Under the pieces are notes generated by a model that saw nothing but the letters and a program-made list of their open reading frames with translations, made no database searches and was not told where the DNA came from. The translations under genes and the position numbers were made by a program. A DNA stretch of 64,000 nucleotides from Angomonas ambiguus (taxonomy: Eukaryota > Euglenozoa > Kinetoplastea > Trypanosomatida > Trypanosomatidae), in NCBI GenBank assembly GCA_019695575.1, contig JADNSB010000058.1:2554-66553 (forward strand). The letters are read 5' to 3'. Shown one piece after another: positions 38,683-48,337 of the stretch; positions within the stretch are counted from its first letter, which is position 1; each line of letters opens with the position of its first letter.

Positions 38683-41600
38683 ATGGAGTCAAAGAAGCAG
38701 AGTGGTGCAGGAAAGCAGAAGGAAGAGGAGCACTCCTCCTCCGATAGCTCCGACAGTGACATCTTCACCAACGTGAGTCTTCGGCCCCTCCAAGACGACA
38801 AGCCAAAGAAGAAACCCCCACCAGGGATGGGTGCCTCTCAGTCCATCCGCTCTGTTAGCTTCCTGGTGGATCATAAAGTGGGGCCGGAGGGAGAAAAGGA
38901 AAGGGGGCCCGCACCGCACCGTCAGGAGCAGGAAATAGGGGCGTCGGACACCAACACTAGTGAGACGATAGGAGGCAGTGGTAGTAGAAGTGGAAGAGTA
39001 ACTAAAATCCGCTCCAAGAAGCACCTCGACGACGAGACGTACCTTAAACGGTATAAAATTAATCAAGTCATCTCCCAGCTGTCCCTCGCGCTGTTGCAGC
39101 AGAAGCCGCAGGATCATATGGAGTTCACCAAGCAATGGCTCTACCAACGTCTCGAGGATGAAGAGGAGGAAAAGAAACGCATTAAAAAGTTACTGTCGCA
39201 CTCCGGTAGGATGCGATCGACGGGGCAGACGGACATCAATAGCCAGAGTGGAAACACGGAGCGGAATAGTGCGGTGGACGACGAGGAGAGCTCCGAGGGT
39301 GGCTCCGGACCCAAGAGCCGCGATCCTACCCCTTTGGAAAGGAGTACAAACAAGAAAACCACCTCTTCGCGGAAAAGAGAGGTGGACGTCCCCTCGTTTG
39401 CGAGTAGTAAATCTCAAGTCGTGGTGGATAGCTCCGTGAGGGAGGACGAGGAGGCACAAGAGGCTAGCGTACGGCGGGGTCCGCTGTGGGATGGCGGGGA
39501 CTCCTCCAGCTCCAGTGAAAAGAAGGAGCCTGTCGCCGTAACCCCAGTCCTCACCGAGGAGGAACTCCGACCACAGGGAAAGCTTTTCGAGCAGATGATG
39601 GAGGCCGTCGACGCCCAGGACAACGACGGCGACTCGTCCGGGGGACTGGCGGAGTTCTCTCCTGTTATCGCCGTCTCCAAGCAAGGGGAGATCACAGACA
39701 AGCGACTGCCGATCGACGACAGTAGCGGTCCTGATACGAACCGCAGTGCCAGCTCCCCTGCCGCCGCTGCCCCCCCACCTCTGCGGGCCCCCCATAAAGC
39801 GGGCGATACCCCCAATACCCATGACTCCGCTAGCAAGTTCCCCTCCGGCCCTCTGGGCTCCACGTCCAACCTCGTGGGTGGGGCCACCAACGCGAGCTTC
39901 GCACGGGTCAACCTCAATGCACTGTTGGGTCCTGCCTCGGGTAGAGCCCGGTCCACGCACATTGATCCACAAGAGGTAGACGAAGGACTGGGCACGAGTG
40001 GGCACCACAGTCAGCACTCTCGGCACACCCCACCATCCCCTCACTACTCGCAGACCAGTCGAGAGGCAGACCCGATGGGGCCCTTGGCTGACTTCGAGGA
40101 GAAGGAGAGCGAAGGCGAGAAAAAGATCGTCCCCCTCGCCGACCTACCCTCCACCAAGCTGGAGCAGTGTGTTCCTTGCGGGGAGGTGCCGGATATTAGC
40201 AAAGGAATCCCTATCCCTCCCGGCGCCCTCGCCGCTGAAGTACTGCGTGCCTCCAGAGGTGGGTCCCCGCTTCCCCGCCACCCCACCACCACCGGCAGCC
40301 CTCCTGCGTTGTTGAACGAAAGTCGCGCCCGCCTAGAGACACTACTGAACCAACTCCCGCCCAGTAAATATCCGTCCGCGGTGGTGTTCATGGAGGGACT
40401 CATCTCAGCCGAGGGGAACTCTGAGGTGGGGTCGAGTGGGGGGTACGCCGTCACCGATCCTGGGCAGTGTTCCCACCGAATAGAGATGCCGCCGTCCAAG
40501 GCGGCCACGGTCCGCTCCGCCGCTCAGATCAACGAAGAGTTTAGTAAAGCGCTAGCGGTGTCCGCCTCGATGCCGCTGGAAAATGTTTCCAAGGAAAAGT
40601 CGGCCTCGGTGAACGCGATTGTCAGAGATGTGCTCAGTCAAAGTGTCCTGCGCTCCCTCCCACAAGACCACGGAGATAGCAGTGATACGGTCAAAACCGC
40701 CTCTTTAAGTAATAATCTTCTTAATGCCCTTTCTAATTCGGGGGCGAGTAAACCAGAGGCAACTTCAAAGGCGGTTGTGGAGGACTCCGGGTCCCCACCC
40801 CCCGAGGTAACCCCCAACCCTGCCTCTCCCACAGGGCACGGTACCCAGAGTCCAGTGACGCGCGAACAAACGGCAAAGTACAGCACGCCAATGGTGAAGG
40901 TCCCCCCCTCCGAGGCACAAGACGACCAACACAATCAAACGATCCCTTCGGTCAGTCCCACAACCACAGAGAACGCCACCGCTATTGGTCTCTTCTCTCC
41001 CGCGCCACTCGAGGAGTTCAACACGGATGGTAATGTGGTGACGGTGGAGGACACCAGCAATCCTCTCCACCCGGCCGATACAGTGGCCACAGTGAGTGTC
41101 ACGGTATCCGACACCACCGGGAACCACAAGGGCCCCCTCACCGCCGAGAACACCGTAGCGCCAGAGGATGAAAAACCGCTTCCACTGGGTCCGACAAACG
41201 GCGAAAGTTCTGTCCCTGCCGTTTCCGTGTCCACCGTCTCTGAAAAGGATGCTAATTCCGTTCGACAGTCCAAATTATCCTCTGGCGAAGGGAAACACAA
41301 AAAGGAAAGCCGCAGTAAAAATAACTCGGAGGAAATACGGATGGACTCTACGATACGCATGGCGGTGGAACAGCTCTTAGCGGGTGGTAACGTCAGCGTA
41401 CCGGACAATGCCAATAGCACCACCCCCACCGCCGCCGCCACTACGATAAATAATAATAATAATAACAATACTACTACTAGCAATAATAATAACAGCAGGA
41501 GTAGCACACCCTCTACTATGGTGGTAAAGGCCCCTCCTACTGCGCTGCAGCTAAAAGGAAATGAAGCCGGTTGTACTACACCACGTGACACTCTGACTCC

Positions 41601-44600
41601 ACCGAACGGGGCATCGGGGGAGCGAAGCCCAAAGACACCCCAGCCCGAGGAAAACTCCGCGGAAAAGGCCCTCACCACCTCACACATGGTTACCGCAATG
41701 ACCAATTTCTTTGACAAGGAAGGCAACATACCCCCGGAGGAGATCAATGAACTTCGGGACGCCCTTATGCGATACGAGGCGTTTGAGTCGTTGGATACCA
41801 CCCAGCTGGAGACCCTACTCCGCATGATGAAGCGAAGTGTATTGGACGATGGAGAGGTGCTTGTACAGGAAGGCGCCCCTAGCCTGAATAAGCTATTGTA
41901 CGTGGCCTCTGGGAAACTGGTCAGTGGGAGAAAGGGAAAGCACCCAAAAGTGTACTCCCCCGGGATGTTCTACGGCGTGATGGAGGTATCCTACAATATG
42001 GAGAAGAGCCGTCACACCCTCACCGTCCGTCAACCCAATACGGTGGTGTACAGCCTCTCTAAGTCAGATTACCAAAACCTCTTGCTCTTTGAAAAGGACG
42101 CGAGACGGTTTTTATTTTTACAATACGTCAACGCGGTTCCTTTCTTGAAAATGCTCTCTCCCGCTCACAAATTCCGTCTCGCGGATGCCTTCCGTGTCAG
42201 TCGCATCAAACAGGGCTCTTACCTCACACGAGTGGGCCAACACGTCGAGTGGTTTTACCTGATCATGTCCGGCGAGGTCACCATGACAGCGAAACAGGTA
42301 AATGAAGGCCCTTTTACCAATCCCACCCCTCCTACACTGTCCAGCGACGATATTCGGGGAAACAATGCCTCGGCGTCGGATGTGATGGCTGCTGCGGACC
42401 ACACAGGTTCCTTCAGTGCCGCGGGGGGAGTAGTGACGGTGGTGCGGACCAAGGGAGAGCTGGTGGGGGAGTGCGAGTTGGTCTTTCGGTGTCGAGGACT
42501 GTTTGATGCGGTGGCGACCACGACGGTACAAGTCGCTCGGATTAGTCGTCTGCATATGGAGGTGGTCATCAACCGTCACGTACTGGAGGAGATGAAGTTC
42601 TTCATCGCCGTCCGCCCCGCGTACCGATTTCTTCAGCCCATCATACCAGAAGCGTATCAACAAGAGCTACGACAAGTCGCCCTCCACTACGCCCTTCGTC
42701 AGCGGCGCAGTAAGCGAGGCAACAAGGGGAGTACGACACGTAAGAATGGGTCCTCCAAGCAATCTCACCACCACTCCTCCTCCGCCGCCCCAGTGTCCAC
42801 GGAGGTGGGCAAGCTAGTGATGGGCTCTCACTCCGCCAAGGATGTGACAGACTCGGCTAAAAAGAGACGAAGCAGCAAGCGAACGAGTGGTAAACGCTCC
42901 TCGACCCATCGCTCCCAGCGCGTTCAGATCAGCACCAATGGTGAAATTATCTTCTCCGGCAGTCGCAACCTCTACCGATTTCCCCTCTACGCCCTCCTCC
43001 CCTCCGGCACCATCATCATCTCCGTCGTCGCGGACGGGACGGTCATTCGGTGGAATCCTGTCGCCCAAGAGGCCACCGGGTACGCCCCTTTCCAGGTGGT
43101 GGGTCAGAGTATATTCGACCTCGTCAGTGACGCGGAGCAGGGGGCGAACCTGCGGTCCCTCATGAAGGTGGCCACCACCTACGCTGGTAAGTGGGACCAG
43201 TACCTCACCGACGGGCTCTCCTCCCAGCGGGTCTTTTCCTTTCGTCAGAGCGCCAATCTGTGTGAAGTGGGTCTTGCGCTGAGTATCATTCCCTCCATGT
43301 CGGCGGCCTCGGCAGAGGTGCTGCTGCTCGTGGGTCATGAAGCCAAGTACCGGGCCGCCAGCAGCTACGCCTCTGACGTCGCCAAGTGGTTACAGGAGTC
43401 GTTGCAGCCACAGCTATTGAACTTCAAGCAACGGGTCGAAAAAGTAGAAAGTCATAACTGGCAAGTCACCCCAGAGGACGCCTTACGCCTTCGAGCCCAC
43501 CTCGACGTGTGTCTCTCCATGGTAGAACAGTTCACCAGCTACTCCCTTCTCAACATGGAGGCGATGAGTGACACCTGGCGACCGGTGCGGCTGCCCCAGG
43601 TGGTCAGTCAATTCACCGTAGAGGCTTCTCAAATCGCGCACCGGAATGGTCACAGCTTCTTCTGTGATGTGACAAGTGTGACGCCGAAAGGGGAAGTGTT
43701 CTTGGATGCCCAACAGGTGGTCGCCATTCTTCGACTGCTCCTGCATCACGCCCTCTGCGGGGGGGAGGAGGGGGCACCCGTGCGGGTCGAGCTACGAGTA
43801 TCGGTGGTGGAGGCAGACGAAAGTAAATCCTCGGTCCAAGTCTCCTCGCCCAATATGACGGGTCGTGTTCTAGCGGCGGCGGCGGCGACTACAGGTGCAC
43901 CCACGATCGGTTCCGCCGGTAGCAGCTCCTCTCCTGCTACTGCGCCGGTCGGTGGAGAGTCAGTGGGGTCGCCCTCCTCTCGCGCCACCCTTAACCTCTC
44001 GCCGTCTTCCTTACGCCGGATCCGCTTTGAGATGCGCAACAACGGTAATACGATTCCCGAGTACGTCGTCCAGCCAAAGGATACCCCCATCTCACGCGAC
44101 GCACCAGCCGAAAACTCCCAAACAATGGGTTTCCCGCCTTCCAACAGCTCCTCCCCCGCTGCCACCTCCCCGCTGCTGCCCTCTCATCAAGGCGCCGAAC
44201 TGGAACAGATAGAGGCGCTGGCGGGGGTGATGGGAGGTGAGGTGTACGGCTTCACTCGACCTCAGATCGACTACAACCTGGTGCGGGTTGAACTGCCCTT
44301 GTTGACCGTTCCAGGCGCCAAGGAAGACCACAACGGCGACGAGGCCGATGAGCATGCGGTCGGCTTCGGTGGTGGTAGTTACTCCGTTATTGTGGCCGAC
44401 AACAATAGGGTAGAGCAGGGTCAGCTGTGTCAGATGCTGTGGGCCCGTCAGCACGCGGTGGTCCCCATCACCTCCTTCAAGGAGCTCATCCGCAAGTTGG
44501 AGGACACCAAGACGAGTGTGGATATTTTGTTGCTGGACCCGCTTCAGATCGACATCGACCCCGAGGACTACGACTCTCTACAAGGCGACGACCCTTTCGA

Positions 44601-45963
44601 TGACATCCGAAACGCCTCTATGCGTAGCGTACTGGTGGTGATGTCTTCAGACTTCTCCGACTGGAGAGTGCAGAAGCTATTGGACCGGAATGCGGTGATT
44701 GAACTCCCTAAATTGGGCTCTGGTGCGCTCCTTCACATCGCCATGCAGGAAGCGGAGCGCATGGTGAATGAAATCCGCGAGGAGGAGGACCGCATTGAAC
44801 GCATCCGGCGCACTTTCCTGGACCCTTCGGACAACCACCACGAAATCGGAAGAGTCATTGGGAGGGGTTCATTCGGTGAGGTCTACGAAGTAAGGAATAC
44901 GCTGACAGGAGGGAAAATGGCTATGAAACGCATGCAAATACGAGGAGACGCCATGGCGGATGAGATTGTGCAGGAAATACTAGCCATGACGTCCCTTCAG
45001 CACGAAAATATTATTCACTACTTTTACTGTGAAAAGGAGACCGACGAGATCATTCGACTCTACATGGAGCTGGCACCAGGGGGCTCGTTAAAGGACAAGA
45101 TCAAAAACCAAGAGGGTACCCCTCTCCCCTTTGACACTATCGTCCAGCACACCACCGACCTCTGCCGCGGCCTCGCCTACGTGCACGGGCAGCACTACAC
45201 ACACCGCGACCTCAAAACCGCCAACTTGCTCCTCAACGCCAAAGGACGGGTAAAAATTGGAGACTTTGGCACCGCCAAGCGTCTGAAGCCAGGCACGATG
45301 CTCTACACCATGACCGGTACTCCGCAGTACATGGCGCCTGAGGTGGTAGGGGCGGACGAGGAGCACCGGCTGGGCTATGACTTCAAGGCAGATATTTGGT
45401 CCGTAGGTTGTATCGTGATGGAGATGGCCACCGGGCGACCGCCCTTCGCCCACATTGACGGCACACAAGGACTGGGTATCATCAAATACCTGACGGAGCT
45501 CAAGACCACCCCTGACCTATCCCCGCTCTTTGACATCAACCCGTTAGTGTTCGAGTTTGTCAAGAGTTGCCTTGACATCGACCCCGCCAACCGCCCTGGG
45601 GCGCAAGATCTCCTGCACTTTGACCTGCTACAAGGAGCCGTCACCAGCACCAGGGCCGAACGAACCGTGAAGCGGGCCGAAATGCTCTACAAACTGAACA
45701 AATACACCGCCATGAAGGAGGCGGTCGATGAGGAAGATAGCCAAAGTGGAGAAAGTGGAAGCGATACCAACAGTGACTACAGTGACTACAACAACGATGA
45801 CTTGTTGGCGTATATTGGGGAAAACGAGGGAGCATGGGAGGACCTTGGCCAGGGCGGACTCTACTTCACCTCCTCCGACGATGAAGAATACTCTTCCTCC
45901 TCCTCCTCCTCCGCCCACAGTGGGGAGAGTGACTTCTTCAACTCGACAGGAAATGGTCAATAA
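38683..45963 (+). CDS. Giant hybrid kinase: RIIa-like, tandem CNB, PAS, pseudo-histidine kinase, receiver, STE11/MAP3K-like kinase
   Basis: A 2,426-residue protein with these parts in order. (1) A RIIa/Dpy-30-like dimerization segment (about 120-158: Y-L ... L-x-x-x-P-x-x-x-x-E-F ... W-L). (2) A long disordered region with an Asn run (about 922-946). (3) Two cNMP-binding-like domains (about 1035-1150 and 1151-1305); the second has a roughly 48-residue insertion, and phosphate-cassette residues are only partly kept. (4) PAS (about 1433-1550). (5) A degenerate histidine-kinase core (about 1560-1875), lacking the H-box His and with N-N-G-N-T-I for the G1 box. (6) A receiver-like domain (about 1899-2030) with acceptor Asp1952 and a later Lys. 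(7) An intact kinase (about 2055-2320): G-R-G-S-F-G, Lys2082, H-R-D Asp2176, D-F-G Asp2194, G-T-P-x-Y-M-A-P-E. The Ser/acidic tail follows. STE11-type assignment rests on G-x-F-G-x-V, H-R-D-L-K-x-A-N and G-T-P-x-x-M-A-P-E. Substrates are unknown. Confidence 0.92.
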   Translation: MESKKQSGAGKQKEEEHSSSDSSDSDIFTNVSLRPLQDDKPKKKPPPGMGASQSIRSVSFLVDHKVGPEGEKERGPAPHRQEQEIGASDTNTSETIGGSGSRSGRVTKIRSKKHLDDETYLKRYKINQVISQLSLALLQQKPQDHMEFTKQWLYQRLEDEEEEKKRIKKLLSHSGRMRSTGQTDINSQSGNTERNSAVDDEESSEGGSGPKSRDPTPLERSTNKKTTSSRKREVDVPSFASSKSQVVVDSSVREDEEAQEASVRRGPLWDGGDSSSSSEKKEPVAVTPVLTEEELRPQGKLFEQMMEAVDAQDNDGDSSGGLAEFSPVIAVSKQGEITDKRLPIDDSSGPDTNRSASSPAAAAPPPLRAPHKAGDTPNTHDSASKFPSGPLGSTSNLVGGATNASFARVNLNALLGPASGRARSTHIDPQEVDEGLGTSGHHSQHSRHTPPSPHYSQTSREADPMGPLADFEEKESEGEKKIVPLADLPSTKLEQCVPCGEVPDISKGIPIPPGALAAEVLRASRGGSPLPRHPTTTGSPPALLNESRARLETLLNQLPPSKYPSAVVFMEGLISAEGNSEVGSSGGYAVTDPGQCSHRIEMPPSKAATVRSAAQINEEFSKALAVSASMPLENVSKEKSASVNAIVRDVLSQSVLRSLPQDHGDSSDTVKTASLSNNLLNALSNSGASKPEATSKAVVEDSGSPPPEVTPNPASPTGHGTQSPVTREQTAKYSTPMVKVPPSEAQDDQHNQTIPSVSPTTTENATAIGLFSPAPLEEFNTDGNVVTVEDTSNPLHPADTVATVSVTVSDTTGNHKGPLTAENTVAPEDEKPLPLGPTNGESSVPAVSVSTVSEKDANSVRQSKLSSGEGKHKKESRSKNNSEEIRMDSTIRMAVEQLLAGGNVSVPDNANSTTPTAAATTINNNNNNNTTTSNNNNSRSSTPSTMVVKAPPTALQLKGNEAGCTTPRDTLTPPNGASGERSPKTPQPEENSAEKALTTSHMVTAMTNFFDKEGNIPPEEINELRDALMRYEAFESLDTTQLETLLRMMKRSVLDDGEVLVQEGAPSLNKLLYVASGKLVSGRKGKHPKVYSPGMFYGVMEVSYNMEKSRHTLTVRQPNTVVYSLSKSDYQNLLLFEKDARRFLFLQYVNAVPFLKMLSPAHKFRLADAFRVSRIKQGSYLTRVGQHVEWFYLIMSGEVTMTAKQVNEGPFTNPTPPTLSSDDIRGNNASASDVMAAADHTGSFSAAGGVVTVVRTKGELVGECELVFRCRGLFDAVATTTVQVARISRLHMEVVINRHVLEEMKFFIAVRPAYRFLQPIIPEAYQQELRQVALHYALRQRRSKRGNKGSTTRKNGSSKQSHHHSSSAAPVSTEVGKLVMGSHSAKDVTDSAKKRRSSKRTSGKRSSTHRSQRVQISTNGEIIFSGSRNLYRFPLYALLPSGTIIISVVADGTVIRWNPVAQEATGYAPFQVVGQSIFDLVSDAEQGANLRSLMKVATTYAGKWDQYLTDGLSSQRVFSFRQSANLCEVGLALSIIPSMSAASAEVLLLVGHEAKYRAASSYASDVAKWLQESLQPQLLNFKQRVEKVESHNWQVTPEDALRLRAHLDVCLSMVEQFTSYSLLNMEAMSDTWRPVRLPQVVSQFTVEASQIAHRNGHSFFCDVTSVTPKGEVFLDAQQVVAILRLLLHHALCGGEEGAPVRVELRVSVVEADESKSSVQVSSPNMTGRVLAAAAATTGAPTIGSAGSSSSPATAPVGGESVGSPSSRATLNLSPSSLRRIRFEMRNNGNTIPEYVVQPKDTPISRDAPAENSQTMGFPPSNSSSPAATSPLLPSHQGAELEQIEALAGVMGGEVYGFTRPQIDYNLVRVELPLLTVPGAKEDHNGDEADEHAVGFGGGSYSVIVADNNRVEQGQLCQMLWARQHAVVPITSFKELIRKLEDTKTSVDILLLDPLQIDIDPEDYDSLQGDDPFDDIRNASMRSVLVVMSSDFSDWRVQKLLDRNAVIELPKLGSGALLHIAMQEAERMVNEIREEEDRIERIRRTFLDPSDNHHEIGRVIGRGSFGEVYEVRNTLTGGKMAMKRMQIRGDAMADEIVQEILAMTSLQHENIIHYFYCEKETDEIIRLYMELAPGGSLKDKIKNQEGTPLPFDTIVQHTTDLCRGLAYVHGQHYTHRDLKTANLLLNAKGRVKIGDFGTAKRLKPGTMLYTMTGTPQYMAPEVVGADEEHRLGYDFKADIWSVGCIVMEMATGRPPFAHIDGTQGLGIIKYLTELKTTPDLSPLFDINPLVFEFVKSCLDIDPANRPGAQDLLHFDLLQGAVTSTRAERTVKRAEMLYKLNKYTAMKEAVDEEDSQSGESGSDTNSDYSDYNNDDLLAYIGENEGAWEDLGQGGLYFTSSDDEEYSSSSSSSAHSGESDFFNSTGNGQ

Positions 45964-46402
45964 TGCGAATTAATAAAGAGAAAAGGGAGAAGGAGGAGAC
46001 TTCAAAAGTATTTAACACCCGTATGAGACCTAAATGCTGCGGGGGTTACTAAAGTTGTTTTTAACTTTACTATATATACTAATGACAGTACACAGAACGT
46101 ATTCCTTTTTTATTTAATTTTATGTAAAACGGCGGCAAGAAAGAAAAAAATGCTGGATAATCTACCTTTTTCCCTTTCAAAAGATAGTAAATTGATTGCA
46201 TTAACTAACTAATCGAATTGGTATGTTTTAGTTTGAGAATTATACTTTTAATGTAATTCACTGTGGTTTATTAATTAGATTGCCGTTGTTTGTTAACCTT
46301 TTACCTCTCTTTTTTCTCCCTCTTTTTTTTTTTACTATTATTATTTGTGTCTTTGCTGTTGAAAAGCCCGTCAAGAACAACAAAAAAAAAAGACTTTGTA
46401 GT
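45964..46402. other. AT-rich spacer
   Basis: No gene seen. A strong CTCT/T-rich tract at 46301-46334 and AG at 46365-46366 give a leader of about 36 nt for the next gene. The upstream open extension from 46280 encodes this tract and is not taken as coding. Confidence 0.6.
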
Positions 46403-48337
46403 ATGGAAGAGCAAGAACTCTTGACGGTGGCCTTTGGTAACTATTCCACTCTTATTGCAGCACAGTGGGCCAACGGAACTTCGTACTACGACGTCCATCA
46501 CCACACTCTCTACCACGAGTGCAGGAGAGATGGGCTCTACGCCGGCGTCAGCTCCACTGCCCCTGGCGGCGGTGGGATGTGTCGTGTTCCACGGTTGTTG
46601 ATGTTTGATGCCCCCCACGTCAGCGTAATGAAGGAACTGACAGAGGTGGAAGCGCAGATGGCGACGGGGGAAGGGGACCCCACCGCTACCGCCTCGGAGT
46701 ATGCAGACCCATCTAGTCTGTTTCTTAACCCTCAAACAGCGCTGACGGACGAGGAGAAACAGCTCGACCGCCTTGTCCGCTACGCAGAAAGGAAATGGAA
46801 GGACGGCTATACGGATACTATAGAGGAGGGAGAGGGGGACGAAGGAGAAGAAGAGTTTAGTACCGTCGATGCCGCGAATGGAGAGAGACACAGCCCCACT
46901 GCATCGCCCAAAGCTCTTTTCCGCTCCAAGGACCGCTACGTGCCGTGGTGGCGGTATATACAAACAGGACTGAGGAGAGGATCGGTCACCAACCTCTCCC
47001 CCACCACTCCCGAGGACGGGGAGGTGCCCACCATGCACAGTTTCGGTTATGGACTACGATACGCCAACAGTGGAGCGGGTGAGGTGGAGTCTTTTCTAGA
47101 CCAAATGCGCTGTCAGATGGAACTAGCCGACCACTGTCAGGGGCTGAATACCTACATCGACGGGGACACCATGTTCGGCGGTCTCGCCGCCAATGTGCTG
47201 GAGCACTTCTGGGAGGACTACGGCACCAAGTTACCGGCCACTCTCTTCGCCACCTTCAACCCTTTGCCCTCCGCCTTTACCGATCCTGCCGTCGCGGAGG
47301 ACATTCCCTTCGCTAAACGACGAAGAGAGGAGTGTGCGTTGAACCGACTCCTGGCTACCCGCTTCCTCAGCGCCCACCCCTCCGCCGTGTACGTCCCAGT
47401 CGAACTCGCCCACTGGGATCGTTTCTTCGCCGAGGATCACTGTCCTTGGTTAGAGAATGACACCGCCACCGCCCAGTACATCGCGGCCATCACAGACACC
47501 GCACTGTACGGAATGAGAGACGGCATTCCGAGTGGGAACGACGCGAAGGGTCGTGTCAGCTACCCCGCGTATCCCATGCAGCAGTGGAGCGCCACCATAC
47601 AACCCCTTCCCTCTCTCCCCATCTCCGCACTGCTAGGGACCCTCCCTGTGAATGTGAACCGACTGGTACAACAGCACGACCAAGACGTCTTTGCAGAGCT
47701 CCTGAGCCGTCGAAAGCTCGAAGCCGAGCCCAACACCACTCGCTACGAGCTCTGGGAACTGCTCCAGAGTCTCCCACTACTGCCCGACACCGTCAACCCT
47801 TTGCCGAAGCAAAACCCGCACCGCTTTCATAGTCTTACCCACCCCTTCACCAGTTCCCCACAGAGTGAGTCTGGGAGAGTGTTGGGGAGTGCGGTGACAC
47901 TCAGAGGCGCTGCCGCTCTGGAGAGTCGCGTTTACCCTACCAACGAGGCCCTCCTGCGGTACGGCCTCCCCCTCCGTAGTAATCACTTCCTCCCCCTCCT
48001 CACCCGCTCCGAGTACCCGGTCAGTAGTACGTTTCCCTCCGTCCTTCTCGGGGCGTCAAGGGCAAAAGAAGGAGAGGAGGAGGTGGCGACACATCAGGTG
48101 GAGTCCGTGGCCACCGGCTCCCACGTGGTCACCAGCTTCAGTACCGCCACGATGCTGCGGGATATTATATCGGCCGCAGAACCGCTCGTCCGTCATCGAC
48201 CGCTTCAACCCTACAGTCACTACCACTTGGAGAGAGACGAGTGGATGGAGGTGGTGGAGGGGTTGAAGGAGATTTATGACAACTATAGACACGAGGACTA
48301 CATAGAGGAAGGGGAGGACGAGGACAATGACTGGTGA
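46403..48337 (+). CDS. Misato/DML1-like tubulin-related protein
   Basis: 644 residues from the ATG at 46403. The start E-L-L-T-V-A-F-G-N-Y-S-T-L-x-A-A-Q-W-A-N matches the Misato N-terminus. L-Y-H-E-C-R and P-R-L-L-M-F-D follow, then L-D-R-L-V-R-Y-A. In the tubulin-like middle part are A-x-S-G-A-G-E-V-E-S-F, C-Q-G-L-N-T-Y-I-D-G and G-G-L-A-A-N-V-L-E, in the order seen in DML1/MSTO1. An acidic insertion lies at about 130-160. The family acts in mitochondrial distribution and morphology and, in animals, in microtubule assembly with TCP-1. Function here is inferred. Confidence 0.85.
   Translation: MEEQELLTVAFGNYSTLIAAQWANGTSYYDVHHHTLYHECRRDGLYAGVSSTAPGGGGMCRVPRLLMFDAPHVSVMKELTEVEAQMATGEGDPTATASEYADPSSLFLNPQTALTDEEKQLDRLVRYAERKWKDGYTDTIEEGEGDEGEEEFSTVDAANGERHSPTASPKALFRSKDRYVPWWRYIQTGLRRGSVTNLSPTTPEDGEVPTMHSFGYGLRYANSGAGEVESFLDQMRCQMELADHCQGLNTYIDGDTMFGGLAANVLEHFWEDYGTKLPATLFATFNPLPSAFTDPAVAEDIPFAKRRREECALNRLLATRFLSAHPSAVYVPVELAHWDRFFAEDHCPWLENDTATAQYIAAITDTALYGMRDGIPSGNDAKGRVSYPAYPMQQWSATIQPLPSLPISALLGTLPVNVNRLVQQHDQDVFAELLSRRKLEAEPNTTRYELWELLQSLPLLPDTVNPLPKQNPHRFHSLTHPFTSSPQSESGRVLGSAVTLRGAAALESRVYPTNEALLRYGLPLRSNHFLPLLTRSEYPVSSTFPSVLLGASRAKEGEEEVATHQVESVATGSHVVTSFSTATMLRDIISAAEPLVRHRPLQPYSHYHLERDEWMEVVEGLKEIYDNYRHEDYIEEGEDEDNDW

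Noticed and set aside
39190-40044. Long open frame on the - strand (284 aa) inside the kinase gene
   Set aside because: Lies wholly opposite a clearly coding region with matching low-complexity content; no recognisable domain; all supported genes are on +.
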